From assembly GCF_000024205.1 (NCBI RefSeq), contig NC_013216.1:4340001-4404000 (forward strand): 64,000 bases of DNA. Reading direction: 5' to 3'. The notes under the pieces were generated by a model that had not been told where the DNA came from, made no database searches, and saw nothing but the letters and a program-made list of their open reading frames with translations. Position 1 is the first letter of the stretch, and each line of letters begins with the position of its first letter. The stretch comes from Desulfofarcimen acetoxidans DSM 771 (GTDB lineage Bacteria; Bacillota; Desulfotomaculia; Desulfotomaculales; Desulfofarciminaceae). Of this stretch, positions 40,162-48,008 are shown in pieces. Made by a program: the position numbers and the translations under genes.

Positions 40162-43100
40162 CTAATACCTGCTAATTGCTGTTTTTCTTAGTTCTTCCAG
40201 CATGAGATCGATTTTTTCAACGGATAATTTTATTTGATATTGCTCGGCAAAATCCCAAATCAGATCATCAAGAGCTTGTTCCATGTCTTTGTGCACAGCA
40301 ACATTATGACGCCAATCCACCTTTGCACGACTGCAAATGGCATTTTTGACCTCAATGGCCAGTTGCCCCATGCCCTCATCTATTTCCGGCGTTATATCAT
40401 ATATGACTTCAGCAATGATACTCTGAATTATGCCATAAAAAGCTTTCGCATCACTGTCATTATCAATACACGCAGGGTAGTGATGGCCGGTATAGCCTTT
40501 TTTAAAATCATCCGCCATTTTCTCCATTTCAAAGAAATAAACATCATCATTTCTTGAGGCTTTGTATACTTCCAGGGTTTCTTGGACCTGCGCAAAAAAC
40601 CTCTTATATAGTAAAGGGTCATCATAACGACAGGTTTCCAGCTCTTTGTCCATACGCGTACGAATGGCATCCCCTTTGGCGGCTTTGCTATCCAGCTTCT
40701 CAAGCTGCGCTTTCATCCCTTCGGTATCATGAATAGAAACAGGTTCAACAATAATCCGGCTTGGTTCGGAAAGCACAAAATTATTCAACAGGCTGCGAAT
40801 ACCGTCTTCATATTTACTAAAATCTACTTTTTCATTATAACGAAGCAAGACCGCCCCGCGAAGCTTTTGGAAATGAAGCAAATCCCGCTTGTATTGCTGA
40901 ATACGGTCATAACCAATGGCGCTATAGAAAGCATAGCTTCCCATGGCCAAATCCAGCAGGCGGGAAAATACTGAAAGCTTTTCATAAAAAACTTTTCTCA
41001 AGTCACTATCTGCCAATGCACTTTGCCAACCATCGGAACTGTTTCGATCAAAATCCTTTCCCTCAAAAACAAGCCGCAATTCACTGTGCGCCCTTTCCAG
41101 CTTGCGTTTTTGATCAACGGCACCAAGAATAGCATTTTCAATATCCGCCTGATCATATCCGTCCATACCGGATTTCTCATCCGCATACATATCCATGGCA
41201 GTATTAAGCTTGCTAAAAATACCCCAATAATCCACGATGAGCCCGAAGTCTTTGCCCGGATAAACGCGGTTAACGCGGGCAAGGGCCTGCAACAAAGCAT
41301 GCTCCCTCATGGGTTTATCCACATACAGCACAGCAGCAACCGGCGCGTCAAAGCCGGTTAGCAACATATCCTTGACAATAAGCATATCCACATCTTCACC
41401 ACCAATGAAGCTGTTTTTAGCCCATTCACCATATTCCTCATAGTTATGTCCAAAGAGAGGCTCCACCTCTTCCTTGAAAAAGGATCTTATTTTTTCTTTA
41501 TTTTCACCGGTAAGCTCATCACCTTCTTTAACATTTTCGGGCGATATCACCACCGCTGTTTTTATCCCGCCAAGTTTCTTTATCGATCTATGCAGGTCAA
41601 TAGCTGCCGGACGAGATGATGCTGCAATCATAGCCTTGAATCCCTTAGGCCCGGCATAACTTATAAAGTGCTCATGAATGTCAAAAGCCACCATGTCTAT
41701 GCGTTGACGAGTTTGAGCCAGAGGTAAAAGACGGCTCCATTTGCGCTTCATATCTTCCTGCCGCTCGTGATTCAGCGGCGCAATAATATATTTGAGATAA
41801 TCATCAATCTTCTCACTCGTCACATCTTGTGGAATAATCCTGCCCTCATAGACAAGAGGAACAATAACACCGTCTTCAACAGCCCTGGTAATAGGGTAAC
41901 TGTCAATAAGCGGTCCAAACTGCGCATAGGTATTTAATTTGTGTTTCTTAAGCAGCGGCGTGCCGGTAAAACCTATTTTTATAGCATTAGGCAGAACATC
42001 AATCATAAAGTCATGAAGTTCACTTGAGTGTGAGCGATGGCTTTCGTCCACCAGCAAAAAAATATTGTCATCTTCAATCTTGACTCTCTTTTTTGCTGCT
42101 GTATAAAATTTATGTACAAGAGTAGTAATTATAGTTTCACTTTTGTCCCTTAACAAATCAATCAGACCCTTGCCTGTACTGGCCCGGACCGGTCTGAGCT
42201 GAGTTCTGGCAAAGTTGTCCCTCAGCTGCTTATCCAGATTGACCCGATCATTGACAAGCACAAAACGAGGATTTCCGATATCCGGGTCAGCTATTATTTT
42301 TTTAACCAGCATCACCATGGTGAGAGATTTACCGCTGCCCTGGCTGTGCCAGATCACACCACCCCTTGCACCTTTGTTATCTTCCCCCTTTATACGTTTC
42401 ATGGTTGCCTGTACAGCAAAAAACTGTTGATAGCGGGCAATTTTCTTGACATTATTGTCATATAGGATAAAATAACGCATCAATTCCAGCAATCTCTCTT
42501 TGGAGAGTATGGAAACAATAGTTCTGTCCTGTGCAGTGACTTTGCCGTCAGGGCTGACATTGCTGCATTTTTCCTGCTGCCATTGATAATTTTTTTCCCG
42601 CCAGACGCTAAAATGCTCAGCAGTCGTACCACAAGTTCCATATTTTACAGTGTTTAGATTCATGGCCATAATGATTTGCGCATATTTAAACAGATGGGGA
42701 ATATAGTCGGGTTGCCAGTTGCGTGTATTTTGAGCAACTCCTTTTTCCACATCAATACCGGATTTTTTGCACTCGATCACCACCAGAGGAAGACCATTGA
42801 CAAGCAGCACTATATCCGGCCACACATATTTGCCATCCGCCCGCTCCACTGAAAATTCATCTGTCACCTGCCATAGATTGTTTTCCGGATGTTCCCAGTC
42901 AATAAACTTTAGATCAAAAGACTGACGGCCTCCATCAAATAATTCCTCCTCATAGCTGTTGCCGGAAATAAGCATATCATAGATGTTTTTGCCGGCCGAC
43001 ATCAACCCGGAAATAAGCGGCACGTCGATATCCTTAATGGCCTTGCCGATAGAACGTTCGGAAAAAGGCGTTTGCTTTCCTCTATAAACGAAAGACTGCC

Positions 43101-43266
43101 GGTGCATAAACTCTCGCAAAACATCAGGAAATAAAACATGAGAAAGCCGTCCTCGAAAAATTTCTGCCCGTGACCGGGGTACATACTGATAGCCTAACTT
43201 TTCCAATACTTTAATTGCCCTCTCCTGACTTTCAGGGCGTTCGTCAAATATGGTATGGTCGGGCAT
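40162..43266 (-). CDS. hsdR: Type I restriction enzyme R subunit
   Basis: 1034 residues, full length. N-terminal nuclease domain with D and ExK in DIVLLVNGLPLVVIECKKSG, helicase Walker A SQGSGKSL, the DEAD-box variant DESHRSH, and motif III-VI regions (GFTGTPLL, ALARVNRVYPGKDFGLIVDY). Translocates DNA and cleaves unmethylated DNA as part of HsdR2M2S1. The start abuts the hsdS stop. Its partner hsdS is interrupted by the prophage, so the enzyme may be inactive unless another S subunit exists. Confidence 0.93.
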   Translation of the reverse strand: MPDHTIFDERPESQERAIKVLEKLGYQYVPRSRAEIFRGRLSHVLFPDVLREFMHRQSFVYRGKQTPFSERSIGKAIKDIDVPLISGLMSAGKNIYDMLISGNSYEEELFDGGRQSFDLKFIDWEHPENNLWQVTDEFSVERADGKYVWPDIVLLVNGLPLVVIECKKSGIDVEKGVAQNTRNWQPDYIPHLFKYAQIIMAMNLNTVKYGTCGTTAEHFSVWREKNYQWQQEKCSNVSPDGKVTAQDRTIVSILSKERLLELMRYFILYDNNVKKIARYQQFFAVQATMKRIKGEDNKGARGGVIWHSQGSGKSLTMVMLVKKIIADPDIGNPRFVLVNDRVNLDKQLRDNFARTQLRPVRASTGKGLIDLLRDKSETIITTLVHKFYTAAKKRVKIEDDNIFLLVDESHRSHSSELHDFMIDVLPNAIKIGFTGTPLLKKHKLNTYAQFGPLIDSYPITRAVEDGVIVPLVYEGRIIPQDVTSEKIDDYLKYIIAPLNHERQEDMKRKWSRLLPLAQTRQRIDMVAFDIHEHFISYAGPKGFKAMIAASSRPAAIDLHRSIKKLGGIKTAVVISPENVKEGDELTGENKEKIRSFFKEEVEPLFGHNYEEYGEWAKNSFIGGEDVDMLIVKDMLLTGFDAPVAAVLYVDKPMREHALLQALARVNRVYPGKDFGLIVDYWGIFSKLNTAMDMYADEKSGMDGYDQADIENAILGAVDQKRKLERAHSELRLVFEGKDFDRNSSDGWQSALADSDLRKVFYEKLSVFSRLLDLAMGSYAFYSAIGYDRIQQYKRDLLHFQKLRGAVLLRYNEKVDFSKYEDGIRSLLNNFVLSEPSRIIVEPVSIHDTEGMKAQLEKLDSKAAKGDAIRTRMDKELETCRYDDPLLYKRFFAQVQETLEVYKASRNDDVYFFEMEKMADDFKKGYTGHHYPACIDNDSDAKAFYGIIQSIIAEVIYDITPEIDEGMGQLAIEVKNAICSRAKVDWRHNVAVHKDMEQALDDLIWDFAEQYQIKLSVEKIDLMLEELRKTAISRY

Positions 43267-43772
43267 TAAATCACCTTCTCCGTGTTGACTCTCACAATAC
43301 CGGTCAGCAGCTGCTGCATCAAAGCTTTTTTTTGCTTTTTGAGTTCCGCCAGATGCTTTTCGTGCAGGTCAATTTCTTTGTCTGCCGTAGATAGGATATT
43401 GGCTATAGCAGTTTGTTCCGGGAGGGGCGGGAGCGGGAATGATATCTTCTCAATACTGCTTTTACTAATCCCGTACACAGAAATCCCGTTTGCACAAAGT
43501 GCAAATTGTTTTCTTACATTTAAACTACAAAAACAATATTGCTTATACTCATCAGAGATCGAATCGTTCTTCGGATGAGCAATTATTGTATGAAGACCGG
43601 CTATGAACGGCATGTTATCTTTGTTTTTTACCACAACATATTTACATGTTCCGTCATAATCTTCGGATGCATCTGCAAACACAACATCACCATCATATAA
43701 CATATATTTGCCATTCAATTCATTTACACTCATTGTTAATTTAGGAATACATAGGTACTCCGCTTTAACGTC
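43266..43772 (-). pseudogene. hsdS: Type I restriction specificity subunit, C-terminal remnant
   Basis: Open on the minus strand from 43772 down to 43266. The residues before the internal Met continue in frame (DVKAEYLCIPKL) and resemble the interior of an HsdS target-recognition domain; the end has the HsdS motif FPLPPLPEQTAIANILS and a conserved coiled coil (DLHEKHLAELKKQKKALMQQLLTG). The first target-recognition domain and half of the second are missing, and a stop codon appears within a few bases inside the prophage end. The missing part should lie beyond the right end of the prophage. Confidence 0.85.
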
Positions 43773-43810
43773 TGTGATCTTTCACGTAAACAACAAAAAA
43801 GTTCCGCAAT
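43773..43810. other. Prophage left end (attL) with terminal transposase-binding site
   Basis: The sequence begins TGTGATCTTTCACGTAAAC and continues into AAAGTTCCGCAAT (43798-43810). This resembles Mu ends, which begin TG and carry a TTCACnnnAA-type MuA site. The 5 bp just outside are ACGTC (43768-43772), the predicted target duplication. A start at 43775 (TGATC) is the alternative; the right end would decide. Confidence 0.65.
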
Positions 43811-43909
43811 GTAATAACCCGTAAATTCCAGTAAATACGCGGGGTTAAGTGTAATCCTTGAGAGAATAAATGCAAATGAATGTAAGGCTTTGAAAGCAAT
43901 TAAAAGGGG

Positions 43910-43976
43910 TTTTTAAAGGTTTAAATATTATGCGTTTAAAAACGTTTAAACCCTGTTTAATCAACGTTTAAGGGGG
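43910..43976. repeat. TTTAAACG element A
   Basis: AT-rich block with GGTTTAAA...TTTAAACC inverted arms, two GCGTTTAAA/ACGTTTAAA units and the 18-mer GTTTAATCAACGTTTAAG (43955-43972), which recurs with one change in element B. No gene overlaps it convincingly. Confidence 0.6.
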
Positions 43977-44015
43977 TGTTTATATGTAATCAAATGACAA
44001 TGGGAATCGGTTATG

Positions 44016-44058
44016 ATTGCGGAACTTTGATTGCGGAACCTGCTGTTAGTTCCCCAAT
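44016..44058. other. Internal copies of the end repeat (candidate MuA sites)
   Basis: ATTGCGGAACTTT at 44016-44028 is an exact inverted copy of the 13 bp at 43798-43810. ATTGCGGAACC follows at 44030-44040 and a degraded inverted copy GTTCCCCAAT at 44049-44058. Mu also has three MuA sites at its left end at uneven spacing. Confidence 0.6.
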
Positions 44059-44231
44059 CGAAGAAGTCAATAATATCAAGGCTTTCAGCGATTTTGTTAA
44101 AAACACCTTTTCGGATCGATTTTTTTGTGGTATAAACTTTGCTTTCCTTTTTAAAATGCAAATTGCCCAATAGACACTGGACACTGGTAAGTCTACTGGT
44201 TTAACAATATCAAAAGAAAGGATGAATGATT

Positions 44232-44498
44232 ATGTCTGATAACATTTTGGAACAATTAAATGGACAAGAATCTTTAACTGAGATGGAATTATACTGTATA
44301 GCAAAACATACTGTTGAACTAGTTAAAGTAGTATTTCATGAAGAAGAAGATATGAGACATGTATCTTGTAAAACGTGTAAATATGCAGATGATTGTATAG
44401 AAATGTATGGCTGCTTAGGAACTTTCCACCATACTATTAATAAGTTATCTCAAATCACTGGGGTAAATATTAGTCTTTTTAAAGGGTTTAAAATTTAA
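44232..44498 (+). CDS. Small Cys-rich protein of the prophage left end
   Basis: 88 residues, not recognised. The centre has C-x2-C-x5-C-x5-C (CKTCKYADDCIEMYGC), suggesting one bound zinc or iron. Start ATG 44232 has AAAGGATGA upstream. It lies outside the repressor region, the usual place for accessory genes of Mu-like phages. The neighbouring convergent gene carries a similar C-x-Y-x-D-D/E-C motif. Confidence 0.65.
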   Translation: MSDNILEQLNGQESLTEMELYCIAKHTVELVKVVFHEEEDMRHVSCKTCKYADDCIEMYGCLGTFHHTINKLSQITGVNISLFKGFKI

Positions 44499-44697
44499 AT
44501 TTATTATCAGCTACCTTTTCTAATGGGCAGTTATGACGACATTCATCAATATAGTCACATTTAAATGTCACTGAACTATATTTGGGTGTTAAGCGGCCTG
44601 GCAAATGTAAAACATTACACCCGACGGTTATTGAATGTTTTCTTTTAAGATGCGGGCAATAGCCTTCTATTTCAATATAAGTCATAGGAGTTTTCAT
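44488..44697 (-). CDS. Small Cys-rich protein, convergent with the previous gene
   Basis: 69 residues, not recognised. Five Cys including CDYIDECRHNC near the C-terminus, and an upstream YCPHLKRKHS. Start at ATG 44697; a GTG at 44706 is in frame. It overlaps the upstream convergent gene by 11 nt at their 3' ends. Confidence 0.55.
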   Translation of the reverse strand: MKTPMTYIEIEGYCPHLKRKHSITVGCNVLHLPGRLTPKYSSVTFKCDYIDECRHNCPLEKVADNKFKF

Positions 44698-44775
44698 GAG
44701 TATCACTCTTTCTCAATTAAATTCGTAGTTAACTGTATGATAGTTAACTAATTAATATTGGTAATGATTGTTAGG

Positions 44776-45288
44776 CTAGCTGATTTGTGCTTGTCCTTTG
44801 GTTTCCTGTTGTTTTTTTTGGACGTCCTCCACCACTTCGTCTGGGAAAGAGCGATTAAACTGAACTTTGGTCCACCCTTTCAGATCTTCACCGGCATCCC
44901 AAAGGTCGTGAAGTATATTAATCATGCGATCTAATTCTGGGTCGCCGGTGTCGGCACGGTGGGCTGCTCGGCCAGCAGCAAATGCGAGGCCGTTTTCTTT
45001 CATTATGTTATTAATGGCATCCATAAAGACCCGTTCTCCCAAACGGGTCTTTATGTTTTTCAGCGATTCTTCCGGGGAAGTGAACATTTCCCCTTCCCCT
45101 GTTTTTATCCAGCTCTCAGAGGTATTATAGCGTAGGCAAAGGTGTTTAATTAATTGCTCAGACGGCTCTCTGGTATCTTTTTCGATTTGAGAAATATGCT
45201 TTTGAGATATACCCAGGCATTCTCCAAAGTCTTTTTGAGATAATCCAAGATGTTTTCTGAGTTTTTGAACCCTTACACCAACATACAA
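44776..45288 (-). CDS. Prophage repressor, XRE-type HTH
   Basis: 170 residues. N-terminal HTH (about 5-60; VQKLRKHLGLSQKDFGECLGISQKHISQIEKDTREPS split across helices) then a Glu/Lys-rich C-terminal region without a visible peptidase dyad. Read opposite to the early operon and divergent from the Ner-like gene, as the Mu c repressor is. The start is TTG 45288 with GAGGTGG 6 nt upstream; the frame stays open further but without a site. Confidence 0.8.
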   Translation of the reverse strand: MYVGVRVQKLRKHLGLSQKDFGECLGISQKHISQIEKDTREPSEQLIKHLCLRYNTSESWIKTGEGEMFTSPEESLKNIKTRLGERVFMDAINNIMKENGLAFAAGRAAHRADTGDPELDRMINILHDLWDAGEDLKGWTKVQFNRSFPDEVVEDVQKKQQETKGQAQIS

Positions 45289-45370
45289 AATATCCACCTC
45301 TGAGTAGTAAAATTTATTGACTGTAGAACTGTGAAGTATTATTATTATATCCAAGGAATTTAATTTTATA

Positions 45371-45386
45371 GACATACCCCAGTCTA
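45371..45386. promoter_or_regulatory. Repressor/Ner divergent operator region
   Basis: AGACATACCCCAGTCT has AGAC/GTCT arms in the 119-nt gap between the divergent repressor and Ner-like genes. The ATACCCC core recurs in the palindromes after muB. A likely but unproven operator. Confidence 0.35.
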
Positions 45387-45407
45387 ATCGTGAAAGGAGG
45401 ACTGGCC

Positions 45408-45629
45408 ATGGGCAACAGTAAGGGCATGACTCCCCAAGAAATCCGGGCGGCAATGCTCCTGAATGGTGTAAAGCTGAAGGACATCGCTGGTGAGGCCGGC
45501 GTGTCTGTGGGCCGTATACACCAGGTGATATACAACACCGGCAGGAACAGGGGTTACCGGATTAGACCGTTTATAGCTAAGGCAATCGGCAAGAAGGTTG
45601 AAGATATCTGGCCGGACAATGTAGCGTAA
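45408..45629 (+). CDS. Ner/Nlp-like DNA-binding protein
   Basis: 73 residues, nearly all one HTH domain: MTPQEIRAAMLLNGVKLKDI then AGEAGVSVGRIHQVIY and a C-terminal IAKAIGKKVEDIWPD. This matches the Ner family, whose Mu member represses early and repressor transcription. Start ATG 45408 with AAAGGAGG 7 nt upstream. Confidence 0.85.
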   Translation: MGNSKGMTPQEIRAAMLLNGVKLKDIAGEAGVSVGRIHQVIYNTGRNRGYRIRPFIAKAIGKKVEDIWPDNVA

Positions 45630-45705
45630 TATGGACGTAAAGACATGCTAAAACGTATGTCTATAATCATCTAGACAATTCTATCAAAGATAAAAGGGGG
45701 TGGCA

Positions 45706-45771
45706 ATGGAAAAGGTACTGAAACTTTTTGGCGGCGGTATGGAAATTAGTTTAACCGAACATAGGCAATAA
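45706..45771 (+). CDS. Possible 21-residue peptide
   Basis: Short frame from ATG 45706 to TAA 45771, preceded by an excellent AAGGGGGTGG site. The peptide starts MEKVLKLFGGG and ends with TEHRQ. Its stop overlaps the CATAGGCAAT sequence shared with element C. Could be a leader peptide or a translation-coupling unit rather than a working protein. Confidence 0.35.
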   Translation: MEKVLKLFGGGMEISLTEHRQ

Positions 45772-45778
45772 AATAAAT

Positions 45779-45842
45779 GCTTTAAACGGTTTTAAAACTA
45801 GGCATTTAAAACCGTTTAAAGCCAGTTTAATCAATGTTTAAG
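45779..45842. repeat. TTTAAACG element B (16-bp perfect inverted repeat)
   Basis: TTTAAACGGTTTTAAA (45781-45796) and TTTAAAACCGTTTAAA (45805-45820) are perfect 16-bp inverted arms around an 8-nt spacer. GTTTAATCAATGTTTAAG follows (45825-45842), a 17/18 match to element A. Lies between the Ner-like gene and the next early gene. Confidence 0.7.
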
Positions 45843-45873
45843 AGCAATTTTAAAAGGTGGTGTATGTATAGAT

Positions 45874-46413
45874 ATGGGGCGTATTAAGCTGGTGGATAAT
45901 GATGAGGCTATAACTATTTATGAACGGAAGGGCAATAAGTGTGGGTGTTATAAATGTGGTGCCAAGGATTCCGTTGAGGCTGTGGAAATGATTAAAGATT
46001 TTGCGGCTGCTCCGTACCGGCTGGTGAGTACAGTATGTAGTGTATGCGGCCATAAAGAAGATAAACATCAGCGATATTTTCACGATCAGGGGTGGGTTTT
46101 TAACGAAGGCAACGGTTTTTTTGACGGTGTGGTTCCGGGTGAAAAGAAGGATAGTGTTCAGAATGAATCTACCCGTGTTGTTGATGATTCAGTTAATGCA
46201 AAAAAATATGTCCAGAAGATAGGTCTGCTGCAAAAGTATTATGAAATGGCTTGCCATAATTTGTTATGCTACTCTAAAAATTATGCGATGAACCAACCTA
46301 AAGAAAAGTATGAGTCAGAATGGAAAGAGGCCCAAGCCGAGTGCGAACTGCTGCAAGAAATGATAAACGAACTTCCTAAAGGATATAATGAAAATTCTTG
46401 TTTACTTGAATAG
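45874..46413 (+). CDS. Early phage protein with two CxxC pairs
   Basis: 179 residues, not recognised. The N-terminal third has CGCYKCG and CSVCG, a probable zinc ribbon; the last 70 residues are helical and charged (QKIGLLQKYYEMACHNLLCY, ECELLQEMINELPKGY). Start ATG 45874, with AAGGTGGTG rather far upstream. Position after the regulators suggests an early function. Confidence 0.65.
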   Translation: MGRIKLVDNDEAITIYERKGNKCGCYKCGAKDSVEAVEMIKDFAAAPYRLVSTVCSVCGHKEDKHQRYFHDQGWVFNEGNGFFDGVVPGEKKDSVQNESTRVVDDSVNAKKYVQKIGLLQKYYEMACHNLLCYSKNYAMNQPKEKYESEWKEAQAECELLQEMINELPKGYNENSCLLE

Positions 46414-46477
46414 TTTTTGGAGGGGAATGGAACGGAATTTAAAGTAAAGTAAATGATTTAGAGGGAGAAATAGCCTG

Positions 46478-46576
46478 ATGAAATATAAGATGTTAGTTTT
46501 TCAAGGAACTGTCGGTGAATTTCGCCGGTGGTTGAAAAATATAATTCCTTGTGATATCTCTCAACAACAAGAATAG
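46478..46576 (+). CDS. Possible 32-residue protein ending in DISQQ
   Basis: Starts MKYKMLVFQGTVGEFRRW and ends IPCDISQQQE. The C-terminal motif P-x-D-I-S-Q-Q is shared with the DnaB-N-domain protein encoded 1.4 kb downstream, and the DNA around both ends is similar. A GGGAG site lies about 13 nt upstream. May be a remnant of a duplication. Confidence 0.35.
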   Translation: MKYKMLVFQGTVGEFRRWLKNIIPCDISQQQE

Positions 46577-46609
46577 ATGATCTGACAATAGAAGGTGGTG
46601 AGATAAAGT

Positions 46610-47350
46610 ATGAGTCAAGATTTATTACCGGTTCTGGCACATCGTGAGAACATGCGTATCGTGGAGGTGGACGGGCAGCCGGTGGTGACGGCCAGGGATT
46701 TAGCTAGGGCGTTGGAGTATAGTAAGGATAATGCCGTTGCAAAAATATATGACCGGAATAGGGATAGTTTTACTAATAGGGACTCCTTTGTTGTAGATAT
46801 GAGGAAGTTCGTACCCAAGATGGGTATGAACCAAGTTAACAATGAAAACAGGTTCGACGTCAATTTGACGGTGAACCCCCAGGGCGGTGATCCTCACATC
46901 CGAGTCTTCACTAAACGTGGCGCGTTAAAAATCTGCATGAAATCTAACCAACCCAAAGCCGTAGCGGTGCAGGATGCACTGATCAACCTATACGAGCAGG
47001 TAGAACGGGGTGAGTTGGTTTCAGCTGGGTACCTGCAGAATGTGGTCAGGGAACTAAAATCGGAGATTAACCGGCTGTCACGGCTGATAGCCGGTGCTGG
47101 AGGCAATCGGAATGTGCAACCGGTGCAGGTTGTCTACGTTCCCCGCCGGCACAAACCGCGCAGCTTTGACGATGCGGCACTGGCTTTTCTGCAGGAACTT
47201 TTTATCCAGAAGCCACGGGCTAAGGTGGTGGAGCTGGACAGGCATCTGCGTGAAGAAGCTGCAAAGCAGGGTTGGAAAGTAGGTAGTAAAGACAGTGTTT
47301 ACCGGGCGGTCGCAAACTGGAAGAAGGTAGCAAAGTCTTTGAGCAATTAA
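46610..47350 (+). CDS. BRO-N-domain antirepressor-like protein
   Basis: 246 residues. N-terminal BRO-N domain (about 15-120; MRIVEVDGQPVVTARDLARAL, HIRVFTKRGALKICMKS, AVAVQDALINLYEQVERGEL) and a C-terminal helical part that resembles a winged helix (DRHLREEAAKQGWKVGSKDS, VYRAVANWKKV). Phage proteins of this type often counteract repressors or bind DNA. Start ATG 46610 with AAGGTGGTGA. Confidence 0.8.
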   Translation: MSQDLLPVLAHRENMRIVEVDGQPVVTARDLARALEYSKDNAVAKIYDRNRDSFTNRDSFVVDMRKFVPKMGMNQVNNENRFDVNLTVNPQGGDPHIRVFTKRGALKICMKSNQPKAVAVQDALINLYEQVERGELVSAGYLQNVVRELKSEINRLSRLIAGAGGNRNVQPVQVVYVPRRHKPRSFDDAALAFLQELFIQKPRAKVVELDRHLREEAAKQGWKVGSKDSVYRAVANWKKVAKSLSN

Positions 47351-47351
47351 A

Positions 47352-47367
47352 AGGCCCGGCATCGGGC
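47352..47367. other. Small GC hairpin after the BRO gene
   Basis: GGCCCG-GCAT-CGGGCC is a perfect 6-bp stem flanked by AAAA on both sides. On the minus strand it is followed by TTTT and could terminate antisense transcription; on the plus strand it lacks a T-run. Confidence 0.45.
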
Positions 47368-47419
47368 CGAAAATCAGGTTGACTAAGCATAGGCAATGAA
47401 ATAGGCGTCTTGAAAGCAC

Positions 47420-47453
47420 TTTTAAACGGTTTTTAAAAAGGCGTTTAAAACCG
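47420..47453. repeat. TTTAAACG element C
   Basis: TTTAAACGGTTTT-T-AAA and TTTAAAACCG arms form a near-perfect inverted repeat very like element B. It ends just before the ribosome site of the DnaB-N-domain gene. The upstream CATAGGCAATGAAATA matches CATAGGCAATAAAATA upstream of element B. Confidence 0.65.
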
Positions 47454-47474
47454 AGTAAGGAGGTGAAAACTCAA

Positions 47475-48008
47475 ATGTCTGTAAAATTGATGCCTGTTAG
47501 TGAGATAAAAGAAAGCACTGATATAATCGAGGTTAACCAATTATTGAAGGAGGATTGGTATTTATTAGACTCCTACCAAAGTAACGGTAAACTCGTTTAT
47601 GTTGTAGCACTAGTTAAAAAAATGAAGGCTAGACTGGATGAGAGAGATCCAGACCAGCCATTTAGCAGAATGGAGTATGAACAAAACGTTCTCGGCGGTT
47701 TACTTCTTGAACCTACAACTATTGAGAAAGTCAGTACTATACTCTCGGTGGAAGATTTCTCAATAGATAAGCATCGGATTATATACAAAGCCATCAAGAA
47801 TTTGCATGATAATGATTCAAGAGTAGGTTTGTGCACAGTATATGAAATGCTTAGTCTGTTAGATCTTTTAGATCAGGCTGGCGGGACAAAATATATAAGT
47901 ATGTTACATGGTGTAGTTCCTACAGCCAATAACATTATGTACTATGCACAAGTTTTATCGGAAAACCGTCTTAAGAATGAAACTCCTCGTGATATTTCTC
48001 AACAATAA
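47475..48008 (+). CDS. Stand-alone DnaB N-terminal-domain protein
   Basis: 177 residues. A small N-terminal domain (VNQLLKEDWYLLDSYQS, YVVALVKK) is followed from about residue 65 by the DnaB N-terminal domain pattern: MEYEQNVLGGLLLEPTTIEK, EDFSIDKHRIIYKAIKNL, LLDQAGGTKYISMLHGVVPT and NNIMYYAQVLSENR. The RecA-like helicase motor is entirely absent. In DnaB this domain binds primase and the loader, so the protein could modulate or mimic the host helicase. Start ATG 47475 after AAGGAGG; GTG 47463 is too close to the site. Confidence 0.75.
   Translation: MSVKLMPVSEIKESTDIIEVNQLLKEDWYLLDSYQSNGKLVYVVALVKKMKARLDERDPDQPFSRMEYEQNVLGGLLLEPTTIEKVSTILSVEDFSIDKHRIIYKAIKNLHDNDSRVGLCTVYEMLSLLDLLDQAGGTKYISMLHGVVPTANNIMYYAQVLSENRLKNETPRDISQQ

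Noticed and set aside
43961-44173. Open frames on both strands over the prophage left end
   Set aside because: No ribosome sites, no recognisable features, and the DNA is taken up by the end-repeat sites and element A.
46458-46640. Minus-strand frame with similarity to the C-terminus of the 47971-48225 protein
   Set aside because: Its start lies inside the BRO gene without a ribosome site. The similarity is explained by the short DNA repeat rather than by a gene.
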